In this document: piece by piece, positions 7,101 through 14,153 of the stretch
How the letters are laid out: every line of letters starts with the position of its first letter
How positions within the stretch are numbered: the stretch's first letter is position 1
NCBI GenBank assembly: GCA_002419025.1
Contig: DIFG01000040.1
Span: 1-29,139, forward strand
Direction: 5' to 3'
Length of the DNA stretch: 29,139 nt
From: Deltaproteobacteria bacterium UBA5754
GTDB lineage: Bacteria > Desulfobacterota > Dissulfuribacteria > Dissulfuribacterales > UBA5754
The notes under the pieces: generated by a model
Told to the model about the DNA's origin: nothing
The model's input: the letters and a program-made list of their open reading frames with translations, nothing else
The model's database searches: none
Position numbers and translations under genes: made by a program

Positions 7101-7673
7101 GAAAACCGACACGCTGAACTCTTGGCCCGCCGAGAACGGCGCAGGCAGGAGCTGGAACGTCAGCGGTCGCTGTCCCTGCAGGCAGTGGAACGAATAGCGA
7201 GCGTCCTTGTCCTTCCTCATCCCGAGCGGGAGGCGCCGGATGTGCGCCGCATGCGACCGAACCTGGAGACCGAGGCCACCGCCATGCAAGTGGTGATGGA
7301 ACATGAGCAAGCCCAGGGCCGCCAAGTTTACGACGTTCACGAAAAGAACCTGGGTTACGACGTTACCAGCTTGGACCTAAACTCCGGCGAGTTGCGGCTC
7401 ATTGAAGTCAAGGGTCTATCCGCGGCGACAGGCACAATCCTCCTCACACCAAACGAAAGGCGCGTGGCCGAGGACCGCCGGGATTGCTACTGGCTCTATG
7501 TTGTTACCAATTGCGCTACCCATCCGATCCTGCAGGAGCCGATCAAAGACCCGGCCAGATTCCCCTGGCAGGAAGTGACCAAGGTCGCCCACTACTGGCT
7601 TGAAGTAAACGCCATGACGAGACCGATGATGGTCAGGGAGGATCGTGCGCCATATGGAAGGGAAAAGCCATGA
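4125..7673 (+). CDS. SNF2-type helicase with C-terminal DUF3883 (defence)
   Basis: A 1182-residue DNA-dependent ATPase. Helicase lobe 1 has Walker A DDAGAGKT (about residues 128-135) and DEAH at about 228-231. Lobe 2 includes LVATEAAGEGINLQ and the arginine-finger motif QRMGRIHRYGQ. A charged, coiled-coil-prone stretch (about 985-1060) leads to a DUF3883 domain. There GYDVTS (D1079) and IEVKG (E1094, K1096) resemble a PD-(D/E)XK nuclease-like core. The protein is probably the translocase of the defence system and perhaps its nuclease; the latter is inference. ATGA overlaps join it to the HTH gene before and the Fic gene after. Two palindromic repeats lie inside the frame, encoding about residues 477-490 and 869-895. 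DISARM DrmD is a related alternative, but the partner genes here differ. Confidence 0.92.
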   Translation: MTASSDSIHEGCILTGSLFNEPMRVETVQRTGDGTLTVGLVGKQSERFRKVVLTLHDLEGLTVLDSGFTYDGDGHLLRLGLQAYSLGIAWEFDPYFGLSISRVDPLPHQLEAIYDYLLKLARVRFLLADDAGAGKTIMAGLLIRELQLRGLAERILIVCPANLSFQWQRELKEKFDEKFLVLKGGDIRDQFGVNQWLEQKKVITSLDLAKRTEILPGLRQVHWDLIIVDEAHRMSWTPPARKTARYALGELLRDTSDNILLLTATPHKGDPANFSLFLQLLDADAYADVRSIHEAMERRRAPFYLRRTKEAMVYFPERRTDGTWAAEKIFTKRIPHTVAFQIDGPEFDLYREITRFVKRQSAKATAQGDDPRARAVGFLMSLYQRRLASSTYAMRHSLENRARRLEEGLKKAQELARQAPPDLPDPEEIEEMEEKERERLEEMLEAITLAGNAEQIREEIAELRGLAKQAQAVEDSDLPAPQSGAARQAGAEAKLSKLKDLLHQEGFFDHPEQRLLLFTEFKDTLDYLVGKLKTWGFKVGCIHGGMKPGSRDESGTRLYSEQQFREGAIQVLVATEAAGEGINLQVCNILFNYDIPWNPNRLEQRMGRIHRYGQRKDCLIFNFVATNTIEGRVLQRLLEKLQEIRDALDDDAVFNVVGEVLPAAHVERVLRDYYSGKLGDADLEERLLENVDEGRFRAICQNALEGLAAKKLNLEMLIERRARAQERRVVPETIARFIREASEYVPLKLKIIEGLLHTFEPGRTPPALARYEREPDWKLPGLASRYPRCSTDREVAETHNLEWVTPGHPLFEALRRHAYNKAAEAFGKGACFYSLQHEKPSRIDFYRARVVDGLGHIVHERLFAVEIQAHRGDAEDAEKDQTDISSLRSPRLCGECHLVEPAILGNMQPAEVPDELPAIVGAPEPSEWLHKSALQPFLEETREERLAEVQRIVEHVELSLTELLQRADEEIGKANEDKEKGIAGADGRLAQAENRHAELLARRERRRQELERQRSLSLQAVERIASVLVLPHPEREAPDVRRMRPNLETEATAMQVVMEHEQAQGRQVYDVHEKNLGYDVTSLDLNSGELRLIEVKGLSAATGTILLTPNERRVAEDRRDCYWLYVVTNCATHPILQEPIKDPARFPWQEVTKVAHYWLEVNAMTRPMMVREDRAPYGREKP
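5554..5594. repeat. In-frame CTGCCTGC palindrome inside the helicase gene
   Basis: ACCTGCCTGC (5554-5563) and GCAGGCAGGT (5585-5594) are perfect 10-bp inverted repeats. The 21-nt interior contains a further CCGC-AGA-GCGG stem. It is read through as the low-complexity peptide LPAPQSGAARQAG, between two helical segments of the helicase. It looks like an intergenic-type palindrome that entered the reading frame without breaking it. Confidence 0.65.
6731..6808. repeat. In-frame 78-bp palindromic repeat inside the helicase gene
   Basis: Arms of 29 bp (6731-6759 and 6780-6808) match in 23 of 29 positions and begin and end with TCACCGC/GCGGTGA. The sequence is of the 'caccgc..gacgcagag..' type that I recall as a common intergenic repeat in environmental bacteria. 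Its length is exactly 26 codons, so the frame is kept, and it is translated as a peptide including HRGDAEDAEK and SLRSPRLCGE. The flanking residues (FAVEIQ before, LVEPAILGNM after) read as an ordinary continuous protein. Confidence 0.75.
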
Positions 7674-8719
7674 TAACCCTGCGGCTTTTTTCCTACGAGT
7701 TCGAATCCGTTCCGGCCGCCACTTCCTGGTACCTCGCCGATCTCGGCGAGGCGCGTGGAAAACAGGAACTGTTCACCCGCCAATCGCCGCAGCGTCTCAA
7801 GGTTCTCCGGGAGCACGCACTCATTGAAAGCGCTGTTTCATCAAACCGGATCGAGGGCGTGGAAGTCGATCAATCCCGAATCGCCACCATCGTTTTCGGC
7901 CGGCCTCTGCTGCGGGACCGTGACGAGGAGGAAGTCCGGGGGTACCGGCAGGCCCTGACATGGATTCATGAGCAGGGCGAGAAAATTCCGATATCGGAAG
8001 AAACCATTTTACAACTCCACCGTATGACACGCGGGGAGATCTGGGATGCCGGAAAATACAAGGAAAAAGATGGCGACATCATCGAAAAGTTTCCGGATGG
8101 CAGGTCGCGGGTCCGCTTCAAGACGGTTCCGGCTAAGGACACGCCGATCTGCATGCGGGATCTTGTCGAGTTGTACGACGATGCCGTCAAGGATCGAAAA
8201 GTCCCGCCTCTTGTCCTTTTAGTCGCCTTCAACCTGGATTTTCTGTGCATCCATCCGTTTCGTGACGGCAACGGCCGGGTGTCCAGGCTTCTGATGCTCC
8301 TTCAATGTTACCATCTCGGGATCGAGGTCGGGCGATATATCAGCCTGGAGCGCCTTATTGAACAGCACAAGGAACGGTACTACGAAACCCTTCAGCAAAG
8401 CTCCCAGGGCTGGCATGAGGGCAAGCACGACCCGTGGCCCTACATCAATCATCTCTTGTCGATTTTGAAAATGGCTTACAAGGAATTTGAAGACCGTATG
8501 GGCCGGATCAAGTCTCCACGAGGCGCTAAAACGGGATTGATCGAAAAGGCCGTGAGGGATTTTTCTTCGGAATTTTCGGTAAGCGATTTGGAGAGAGCCT
8601 GTCCGGGTGTAAGCCGGGATATGGTTCGCAGGGTCCTTCGGGATCTTCAGGCCAGAGGTGATGTCGAATGTCTCGGGCGAGGCCCCGGTGCTCTGTGGCG
8701 CAAAAGGGAAAAGAGGTAA
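7670..8719 (+). CDS. Fic-domain protein (predicted AMP-transferase) with C-terminal HTH
   Basis: A 349-residue Fic/DOC family protein. The catalytic motif HPFRDGNGR starts at H195 and is complete, so it is predicted to transfer AMP, or another nucleotide moiety, to a protein hydroxyl. The N-terminal inhibitory motif [S/T]xxxE[G/N] is present as SNRIEG (S58, E62), the class II arrangement that holds the enzyme in check by blocking the gamma-phosphate site. A winged-HTH-like tail (about 285-349) ends the protein. Its ATG overlaps the helicase stop as ATGA, implying coupled expression. The target is unknown. It may be a latent toxic arm of the defence operon or a passenger gene. After its stop, a shifted frame continues with Gly-Asn repeats, hinting that the original C-terminus was longer. 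Confidence 0.92.
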   Translation: MITLRLFSYEFESVPAATSWYLADLGEARGKQELFTRQSPQRLKVLREHALIESAVSSNRIEGVEVDQSRIATIVFGRPLLRDRDEEEVRGYRQALTWIHEQGEKIPISEETILQLHRMTRGEIWDAGKYKEKDGDIIEKFPDGRSRVRFKTVPAKDTPICMRDLVELYDDAVKDRKVPPLVLLVAFNLDFLCIHPFRDGNGRVSRLLMLLQCYHLGIEVGRYISLERLIEQHKERYYETLQQSSQGWHEGKHDPWPYINHLLSILKMAYKEFEDRMGRIKSPRGAKTGLIEKAVRDFSSEFSVSDLERACPGVSRDMVRRVLRDLQARGDVECLGRGPGALWRKREKR

Positions 8720-8752
8720 TATCCTTAAAAGAGGGTAATAAAGAGGGTAATA
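8711..8752 (+). repeat. Short tandem AAGAGGGTAATA repeat
   Basis: A perfect 12-bp tandem duplication lies at 8729-8740 and 8741-8752, with a degenerate third copy at 8711-8722 that includes the Fic stop codon. One frame reads EGNKEGN, a Gly-Asn tail of the kind seen at the ends of some Fic proteins. It could reflect slippage at the Fic 3' end. Confidence 0.5.
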
Positions 8753-8800
8753 TCGAATGTTTTGGGTAATGAATTGGGCAATAACAAGAAATTGTATCCC

Positions 8801-9244
8801 ATGACAAAACTTCCTGACAAAGCACCCCGTTCCGATCTTCTTCTATATCAAACAGAGGACGGCCGCACGCACATCCAGGTGCGGCTGGAGAATGAAACGG
8901 TCTGTCTGACGCAAAAGCTCATGGCCGATCTGTTTCAGAAAGATGTCCGAACCATCAACGAGCATATCCGAAACATTTACGAGGATGGAGAGCTTTCACC
9001 AGAGGCAACTATCCGGAAATTCCGGATAGTTCAAAAACATGCCGGCAAGATCAGCCATTAGGCGGCCATTGAAAAAGCACGCAATGAATACCAAAAGTTC
9101 CGAAAACAGATGTTGGAAGAACCGACTCCCGTGGAGCGGCATTTTATAGAAGCGGTCCGGGAGGTCAAGAAACTGGAGAAGGGCAAACCAAGAAGCATAA
9201 AGAATATGCGAAAGCACAGTGTCAGGAAAGGGAGTAAGGGATGA
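8801..9244 (+). pseudogene. RhuM-family virulence protein, broken (internal deletion plus amber)
   Basis: The first ~73 codons match the N-terminal domain of RhuM-family proteins, with DLLLYQTEDGRTHIQVRLEN, MADLFQKDVRTINEHI and ATIRKFRIVQ. The frame then jumps directly to HAGKISH, which belongs near the C-terminus of the ~330-residue family, so roughly 190 residues have been lost. An in-frame TAG follows at 9059-9061. After it the same frame continues with family-like sequence (AAIEKARNEYQKFR, HFIEAVREVKKLE) to a TGA at 9242-9244. A CAG or AAG to TAG change at a family Q/K position would explain the amber. Two independent lesions make it a pseudogene. A short product from 8801 to 9061 could still be made. 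Family functions are poorly defined. Confidence 0.8.
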
Positions 9245-9281
9245 AACATCGATGTGCGGTTCATAATCGAGGACAAAACGG

Positions 9282-12200
9282 ATGATCCCCAAGGAATGCA
9301 AGCGCCTGGCTGAAGTTGACTTCCCCATCGCCGTGGTTTCGAAGCACTCCGCGCGGGAGAAGTCCATCCGCCATGGCCATCCCTCGACGCTTCACCTTTG
9401 GTGGGCTCGCAGACCGCTTGCGGCTTGCCGGGCGATGCTCATGGCGCTTCTTCTGCCCGATCCCTGCGACCCGCTTTGCCCCGGGGAGTTCAAAGCGAGT
9501 GCGAAGGAATCGTTACTCCACATGCCCGGTTGGAACACCCCGCGCATGAACGAACAGGTGAAGTCCGACGAGGGTCTGCGCAAAGCGCTCCTCACGTTCA
9601 TCGGGGACCTCGCCAACTGGGACAATGCGGCGAACATAGACTACCTCTTGACGGCCCGCGCACTGGTCAAGGCCGCCCATCCGGATGAGACGCCGTTGGT
9701 GGTGGACCCCTTCGCCGGGGGCGGATCGATTCCACTGGAGGCATTAAGGCTCGGCTGTGACGCATTCGCCAGCGATCTCAACCCAGTTGCCTGTCTCATC
9801 CTCAAGGTCATGCTTGAGGATATCCCGCGTCACGGACCGGAGCTCGCCGACGAGCTGCGTCGGGTCGGCGGTGAGATCAAGAAACAGGCTGAGAGGGAAC
9901 TCGCCGAGTTTTATCCAAAAGACCCCGATGGAGCCACGCCGATAGCCTATCTCTGGGCCCGGACGGTCAGATGCGAATCTCCCAACTGCGGAGCAGAGAT
10001 TCCACTCATGCGGTCATTCTGGCTCTGCAAGAAAGCGAGCCGGAAACGGGCGCTTCAGTTGAAGGTTGTGCGGCCGGAAGCCGGACCGCCATGCCTCGAG
10101 TTCGAGATATTCGAGCCTAAAACGGAGAAGGATGTACGTGGAGGGACGGTTACTCGAGCCAAAGCCACATGCCCGTGCTGCAATATGGTTCTCCCACCGG
10201 AACGGGTGCGTGTGCAGCTTTCTGAACAGCGCGGCGGGGCTGACGTGCTATTTGACACCAACGGGAACCGCATCGGTGGAGCGCGAATACTTGCGGTTGT
10301 GACGCTTCATCCGGGTATCCAGGGACGGAATTATCGGCTTCCCACAGAGCACGATTATGAAGCTGTCTGGAAGGCGCAGAAGCGACTCACGGCGATTCTG
10401 GACGAATGGGAACAGGGCGGTAAGAAGGGGCTTTGCCCGGTTCCGGATGAACCACTTCCACCGATCGGAACTCTCGGTTTTAGGGTCCAACGCTACGGTG
10501 TGATCCAATGGGCTAATTTTTTCACTTCACGGCAGTCAATGGCGCTTTTGACGTTTGCTTCGTTGGTTGGAGGTACAGACAAAATTGCACGCCCGCTTTC
10601 TCTTGTTCTGGGAAAGCTCGCAGATCTGTCAAATGTCATCTGCCCTTGGGAACCAATTGCAGAGTGCCCTCGCAACGTTTTATCAAACGGCCGCGTGAAG
10701 CCATCTTGGGACTTTGCAGAAGGTGTTACTACCTGTGACTCCAGTGGGAGCTTTGCTGTTTGCGTGGATAATTTGATCTCCGGCGCACTTTCGATAAGGG
10801 GCTTCACGAATATAGGTAATATCGAAGCTGCTGCTGCCCAGCAATCCCTACTGCCTGACGGGTCTGTTCGTGTCTGGTTTACTGATCCGCCTTACTACGA
10901 CGCTATTCCTTATGCTGCATTATCTGATATGTTTTTCGTTTGGTTCAAAAGATGTCTTCTTAATGACACTTTGTTGCGTGACCCTTACGACACAACTAAT
11001 CCGCTTACTCCGAAGGCATTAGAAGCAGTCCAGGATGAGGCGCGAGAAATAGACGGAAGAAAACGAGACAAATCCTTTTTTGAAGATGCTATGGCTTTGG
11101 CGTTTTCCGAAGGTAGACGCGTACTACGAGAAGATGGAATTGGGTCGGTCGTATTTGCCCACAAGACAACAGAAGGTTGGGAAGCTCTTCTTTCTGGTAT
11201 GATCCGCGGTGGATCGACAATCACATGCTCGTGGCCGATCGCAACAGAAATGGGCCATCGTCTTCGCGCTCGTGAATCAGCAGCCCTCGCCACCAGCGTT
11301 CATCTCATCTGTCGTCCCCGTCCCGACGATGCGCCGGTAGGCGACTGGGGCGAAGTCCTGCGCGAGCTTCCCAAGCGTGTCGGCGACTGGATGGAACGTC
11401 TCCAGGGCGAAAACATCCGCGGCGCTGATCTGGTTTTTGCCTGCATCGGGCCGGCACTGGAGATATTCAGCCGGTACCGTAAAGTTGAGACTGCCGACGG
11501 CAGCGAGGTCAAGCTCGCCGAGTACCTGGAAAAGGTCTGGGAGGTTGTGGGACGCACGGCCCTCGAACAAGTCCTCGGGACGGCGGAGGCCCGGGCTCGG
11601 AACGGCATGGCAGGTGTCTTAGAGGAAGATGCACGATTGACCGCGCTCTTCCTTTGGACGCTACAGAGCACCAATGGCCAGAATGGTACAGCCTCCGGTA
11701 ATGTACACGATGCTGACTCTGGAGAGGATTCGGGAATCGATGACGACGAAGAAGATTCTCCGAAGGGCAAAACCAGGGGCTACAGCCTGGTCTTCGATGT
11801 GGTCCGCCGTTTTGCGCAGCCTTTGGGTATCGATCTTCCAAAATGGGAAGGCCGTGTGATCGAGACGAAGAAAGGCGTGGTCCGACTCATGGCGGTTTCA
11901 GAACGGGCAAGGCAGCTTTTTGGCTCCGCAGGCATGGAGTCTGCGGTTGAAGAGCTTCTTGCACCTTCGCCAACAGGTCAAATGATGCTTCCCGGCTTCG
12001 AGGAATCGGCAGCCGATAACAAGCAAAAAATACGGAGTCGGGGACGGGGTCGGCAAATCAGCATTGATGATCCCGCTGAAATGGATGCGTCTGCCACCAC
12101 CCTCGACCGGGTGCATGCAGCCATGCTGCTTCAGGCCGGCGGGCAGGCCAATGCCTTACGGATGCTCATCAAGGCCGAACAGGATCGCGGTCCGGACTTC

Positions 12201-12293
12201 CTGCGCCTGGCCAATGCCCTGTCGGCGCTCTATCCGTCAGGGAGCGAGGAAAAGCGCCTGCTGGATGCCATGCTGTTGGCGGCGCCGCGATAA
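9282..12293 (+). CDS. DUF1156 adenine-specific DNA methylase (COG1743 type)
   Basis: A 1003-residue SAM-dependent N6-adenine methylase. The N-terminal DUF1156 signature runs from EVDFPIAVVSKHSAREK to HLWWARRPLAACR. The SAM-binding motif I, DPFAGGGS, is at about residue 141, and the catalytic DPPYYD begins at D535. Between them two zinc-ribbon-like cysteine groups occur (C231, C236, C249 and C297, C299, C300). The C-terminal ~250 residues include an acidic linker (SGEDSGIDDDEEDSPKG). It should mark host DNA so that the helicase/ATPase partners act on unmarked DNA. Base composition dips inside the gene: about 33-53% GC in 60-nt samples between roughly 10490 and 11285, against 58-67% on either side, and the dip includes the catalytic motif. 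GAGG sits 9 nt before the start. Confidence 0.93.
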   Translation: MIPKECKRLAEVDFPIAVVSKHSAREKSIRHGHPSTLHLWWARRPLAACRAMLMALLLPDPCDPLCPGEFKASAKESLLHMPGWNTPRMNEQVKSDEGLRKALLTFIGDLANWDNAANIDYLLTARALVKAAHPDETPLVVDPFAGGGSIPLEALRLGCDAFASDLNPVACLILKVMLEDIPRHGPELADELRRVGGEIKKQAERELAEFYPKDPDGATPIAYLWARTVRCESPNCGAEIPLMRSFWLCKKASRKRALQLKVVRPEAGPPCLEFEIFEPKTEKDVRGGTVTRAKATCPCCNMVLPPERVRVQLSEQRGGADVLFDTNGNRIGGARILAVVTLHPGIQGRNYRLPTEHDYEAVWKAQKRLTAILDEWEQGGKKGLCPVPDEPLPPIGTLGFRVQRYGVIQWANFFTSRQSMALLTFASLVGGTDKIARPLSLVLGKLADLSNVICPWEPIAECPRNVLSNGRVKPSWDFAEGVTTCDSSGSFAVCVDNLISGALSIRGFTNIGNIEAAAAQQSLLPDGSVRVWFTDPPYYDAIPYAALSDMFFVWFKRCLLNDTLLRDPYDTTNPLTPKALEAVQDEAREIDGRKRDKSFFEDAMALAFSEGRRVLREDGIGSVVFAHKTTEGWEALLSGMIRGGSTITCSWPIATEMGHRLRARESAALATSVHLICRPRPDDAPVGDWGEVLRELPKRVGDWMERLQGENIRGADLVFACIGPALEIFSRYRKVETADGSEVKLAEYLEKVWEVVGRTALEQVLGTAEARARNGMAGVLEEDARLTALFLWTLQSTNGQNGTASGNVHDADSGEDSGIDDDEEDSPKGKTRGYSLVFDVVRRFAQPLGIDLPKWEGRVIETKKGVVRLMAVSERARQLFGSAGMESAVEELLAPSPTGQMMLPGFEESAADNKQKIRSRGRGRQISIDDPAEMDASATTLDRVHAAMLLQAGGQANALRMLIKAEQDRGPDFLRLANALSALYPSGSEEKRLLDAMLLAAPR

Positions 12294-12303
12294 GGAGAAA
12301 GTC

Positions 12304-13539
12304 ATGCTGAAACGATTGCATGTTACGAATTTCAAGTCCCTTGCGGATATGACCATCGAACTGCCGCACTTTACGGTATTATTCGGGCCGAATGCGGCCG
12401 GCAAAAGCAACTTCCTTGATGCTGTCCAGGCGCTTTCGCGCATTGGAACGCTGAGAACACTTTCGGATGCGATGTCGGAACCCATTCGCGGATATCCCAT
12501 CGAATTTTTCTCCTTTCCCCCGGGAGGATTGCAGGACCTGCTGAATTCAAAAAGCCCGAAGTTTGCTCTCGAAGCAGATCTGACGGTCGGAAGCAGCTCC
12601 TACCGCTACCGTGTGGAGGTTGCCATAGAACCCGATTCGGGCGGCTTAAGCGTGAAGGACGAATATCTGGCGCAGCTTGGCGCCAGGGGCGAACCCAAGG
12701 GACGGCCATCCATCGAACGGGTGGCCGATAGTCTCCACATCCGCAGAAAAAGTAAACCGGCCCATCCACGTCAGGAAACGGTCGGACTGAATCACTCCAT
12801 CCTTTCGGACCAGAGGCTTGGAGGCGTCGAATACCGAGCCATCGAACGGGCACGGCAGGAACTATCCGGATGGCGGACATATTATTTGGATCCCCGTGTC
12901 GCCATGCGGGCGGCCCAGCCGCCCTCCGATGTTCAGGATATAGGCGTGCTCGGTGGTGAGATCGCACCTTATCTCTACCGGCTTCGCGCAGACTATCCCA
13001 AGCATTTCCAGGCGGTATCTCGAACACTTAAATCACTGGTGCCTAATGTAGAAAGGATGGACGTCGATCTGGACAAACGTCGGGGCACACTCGACATCCT
13101 GGTTCGTCAGGACGGCATCGATTATTCCTCCCGAATTGTCTCGGAAGGCACCCTGAGGGTGCTGGCCTTATGCGCCATCGCGGTCAATCCCTGGGGCAGT
13201 TCACTGCTGACATTCGAGGAACCTGAAAACGGTGTTCATCCCCGACGGCTCGAGCTGATCGCCGATCTCTTGCTGTCATTGGCCGTGGATGGAAACCGGC
13301 AGGTAATTGTCACCACGCATTCGCCGCTCTTCTGCGATGCAGTATTGCGAAGAGCGCGATCATATCCAACCCAGATCGGGTTATTCAATGTGCGTCGCAG
13401 AGGGCATGCAACCGTGGTTCGATCCTTCGATGTCTCTGGGCCGCTGTTCAGAGATTTGGAAATTGCGCAAGCGCTGACAGCGGGTACCGAGGACGGACTG
13501 TTCGAGAACCTTTTGCTGCGGGGGGTGCTCGATGAATAG
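12304..13539 (+). CDS. AAA_21 / SMC-like ATPase (AriA- or OLD-like)
   Basis: A 411-residue ABC/SMC-type ATPase. Walker A FGPNAAGKSN is near residue 28, the signature-like SEGTLRVLAL is at about 281-290, Walker B LLTFEEPENGVHP is near 302-314, and the H-loop VTTHSP follows. The start at 12304 has TAAGGAGAAA overlapping the methylase stop, a strong ribosome site; an upstream in-frame start lies within the methylase and is rejected. The next gene overlaps its stop by 8 nt. An ATPase of this class beside a TOPRIM-like protein is the architecture of PARIS (AriA-AriB) and, as a fusion, of OLD nucleases. A sensor or effector-gating role is therefore inferred. Confidence 0.9.
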   Translation: MLKRLHVTNFKSLADMTIELPHFTVLFGPNAAGKSNFLDAVQALSRIGTLRTLSDAMSEPIRGYPIEFFSFPPGGLQDLLNSKSPKFALEADLTVGSSSYRYRVEVAIEPDSGGLSVKDEYLAQLGARGEPKGRPSIERVADSLHIRRKSKPAHPRQETVGLNHSILSDQRLGGVEYRAIERARQELSGWRTYYLDPRVAMRAAQPPSDVQDIGVLGGEIAPYLYRLRADYPKHFQAVSRTLKSLVPNVERMDVDLDKRRGTLDILVRQDGIDYSSRIVSEGTLRVLALCAIAVNPWGSSLLTFEEPENGVHPRRLELIADLLLSLAVDGNRQVIVTTHSPLFCDAVLRRARSYPTQIGLFNVRRRGHATVVRSFDVSGPLFRDLEIAQALTAGTEDGLFENLLLRGVLDE

Positions 13540-14140
13540 ATCTCTGATTGTCGATCTTTTTGTCGAAGACCGCGCACACGAGGAGTTCCTCAAGCCCCTT
13601 ATCCATCGGATCGCTCGGGAGGAAAATGTTATCGTCACCGTCCGGCCGCGATCGGCGCGAGGAGGTCACGGACGCGCCATTCGCGAGTATGATGTTTACC
13701 AGAAGATACTGGAAAAGGGCCTGATGAGCGATGAGCAGCCGGATGTGATCGTCGTCGCCATCGACGGGAACTGTGCTACATTCAACAAGAAGCGGGACGA
13801 AATCATTGACTCAACCAAGGCATTGTTCAGGGAGCGTCTCGTTACCGCATGTCCTGACCCCCATGTGGAACGATGGTATCTGGCAGACCCGGAATCGTTT
13901 TACCAAGTCGTTGGAACCATGCCGAAGGTCGAAAAGCGTAAATGTAAACGAGATTACTATAAAAACATTCTTGTTCAAGCCATTCGAAGCGCTGGGCATC
14001 CGATCAACCTCGGCGGGATTGAATTCGCCCCGGAATTGACCGAGGCGATGGATCTGTATCGGGCAGGCCAAAATCATCATTGTCTGAAGGCACTCATTGA
14101 TGGATTGAGAGCCAAATTCAGACAGGCCGACCAGGCATAG
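13532..14140 (+). CDS. DUF4276 TOPRIM-like protein (candidate nuclease effector)
   Basis: A 202-residue protein of the DUF4276 family, which has a TOPRIM-type fold. The expected acidic residues are visible: E12 in LFVEDRAHEEFL, D78 in VVAIDGN, and E113 and D119 in PHVERWYLAD. TOPRIM proteins cut or act on nucleic acids with Mg2+. Its ATG lies inside the last codons of the ATPase gene (ATGAATAG), so the two are co-translated and probably form a complex. AriB of PARIS belongs to a different TOPRIM family (DUF4435), so this is an analogous pair rather than a direct homologue. The family call is firm and the nuclease activity is inferred. Confidence 0.88.
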   Translation: MNRSLIVDLFVEDRAHEEFLKPLIHRIAREENVIVTVRPRSARGGHGRAIREYDVYQKILEKGLMSDEQPDVIVVAIDGNCATFNKKRDEIIDSTKALFRERLVTACPDPHVERWYLADPESFYQVVGTMPKVEKRKCKRDYYKNILVQAIRSAGHPINLGGIEFAPELTEAMDLYRAGQNHHCLKALIDGLRAKFRQADQA

Positions 14141-14153
14141 GAGAGGGCTCACT

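Noticed and set aside
4125..7673. DISARM DrmD as the identity of the helicase
   Set aside because: No DrmA, DrmB or DrmC partner is present; the DUF1156 and DUF499 partners point to a different helicase-methylase-ATPase class.
8801..9244. TAG at 9059 read as pyrrolysine or by programmed readthrough
   Set aside because: The gene also lacks about 190 central residues, and the amber falls at a place where the family has a Q/K-type residue; a nonsense mutation in a decaying gene is simpler.
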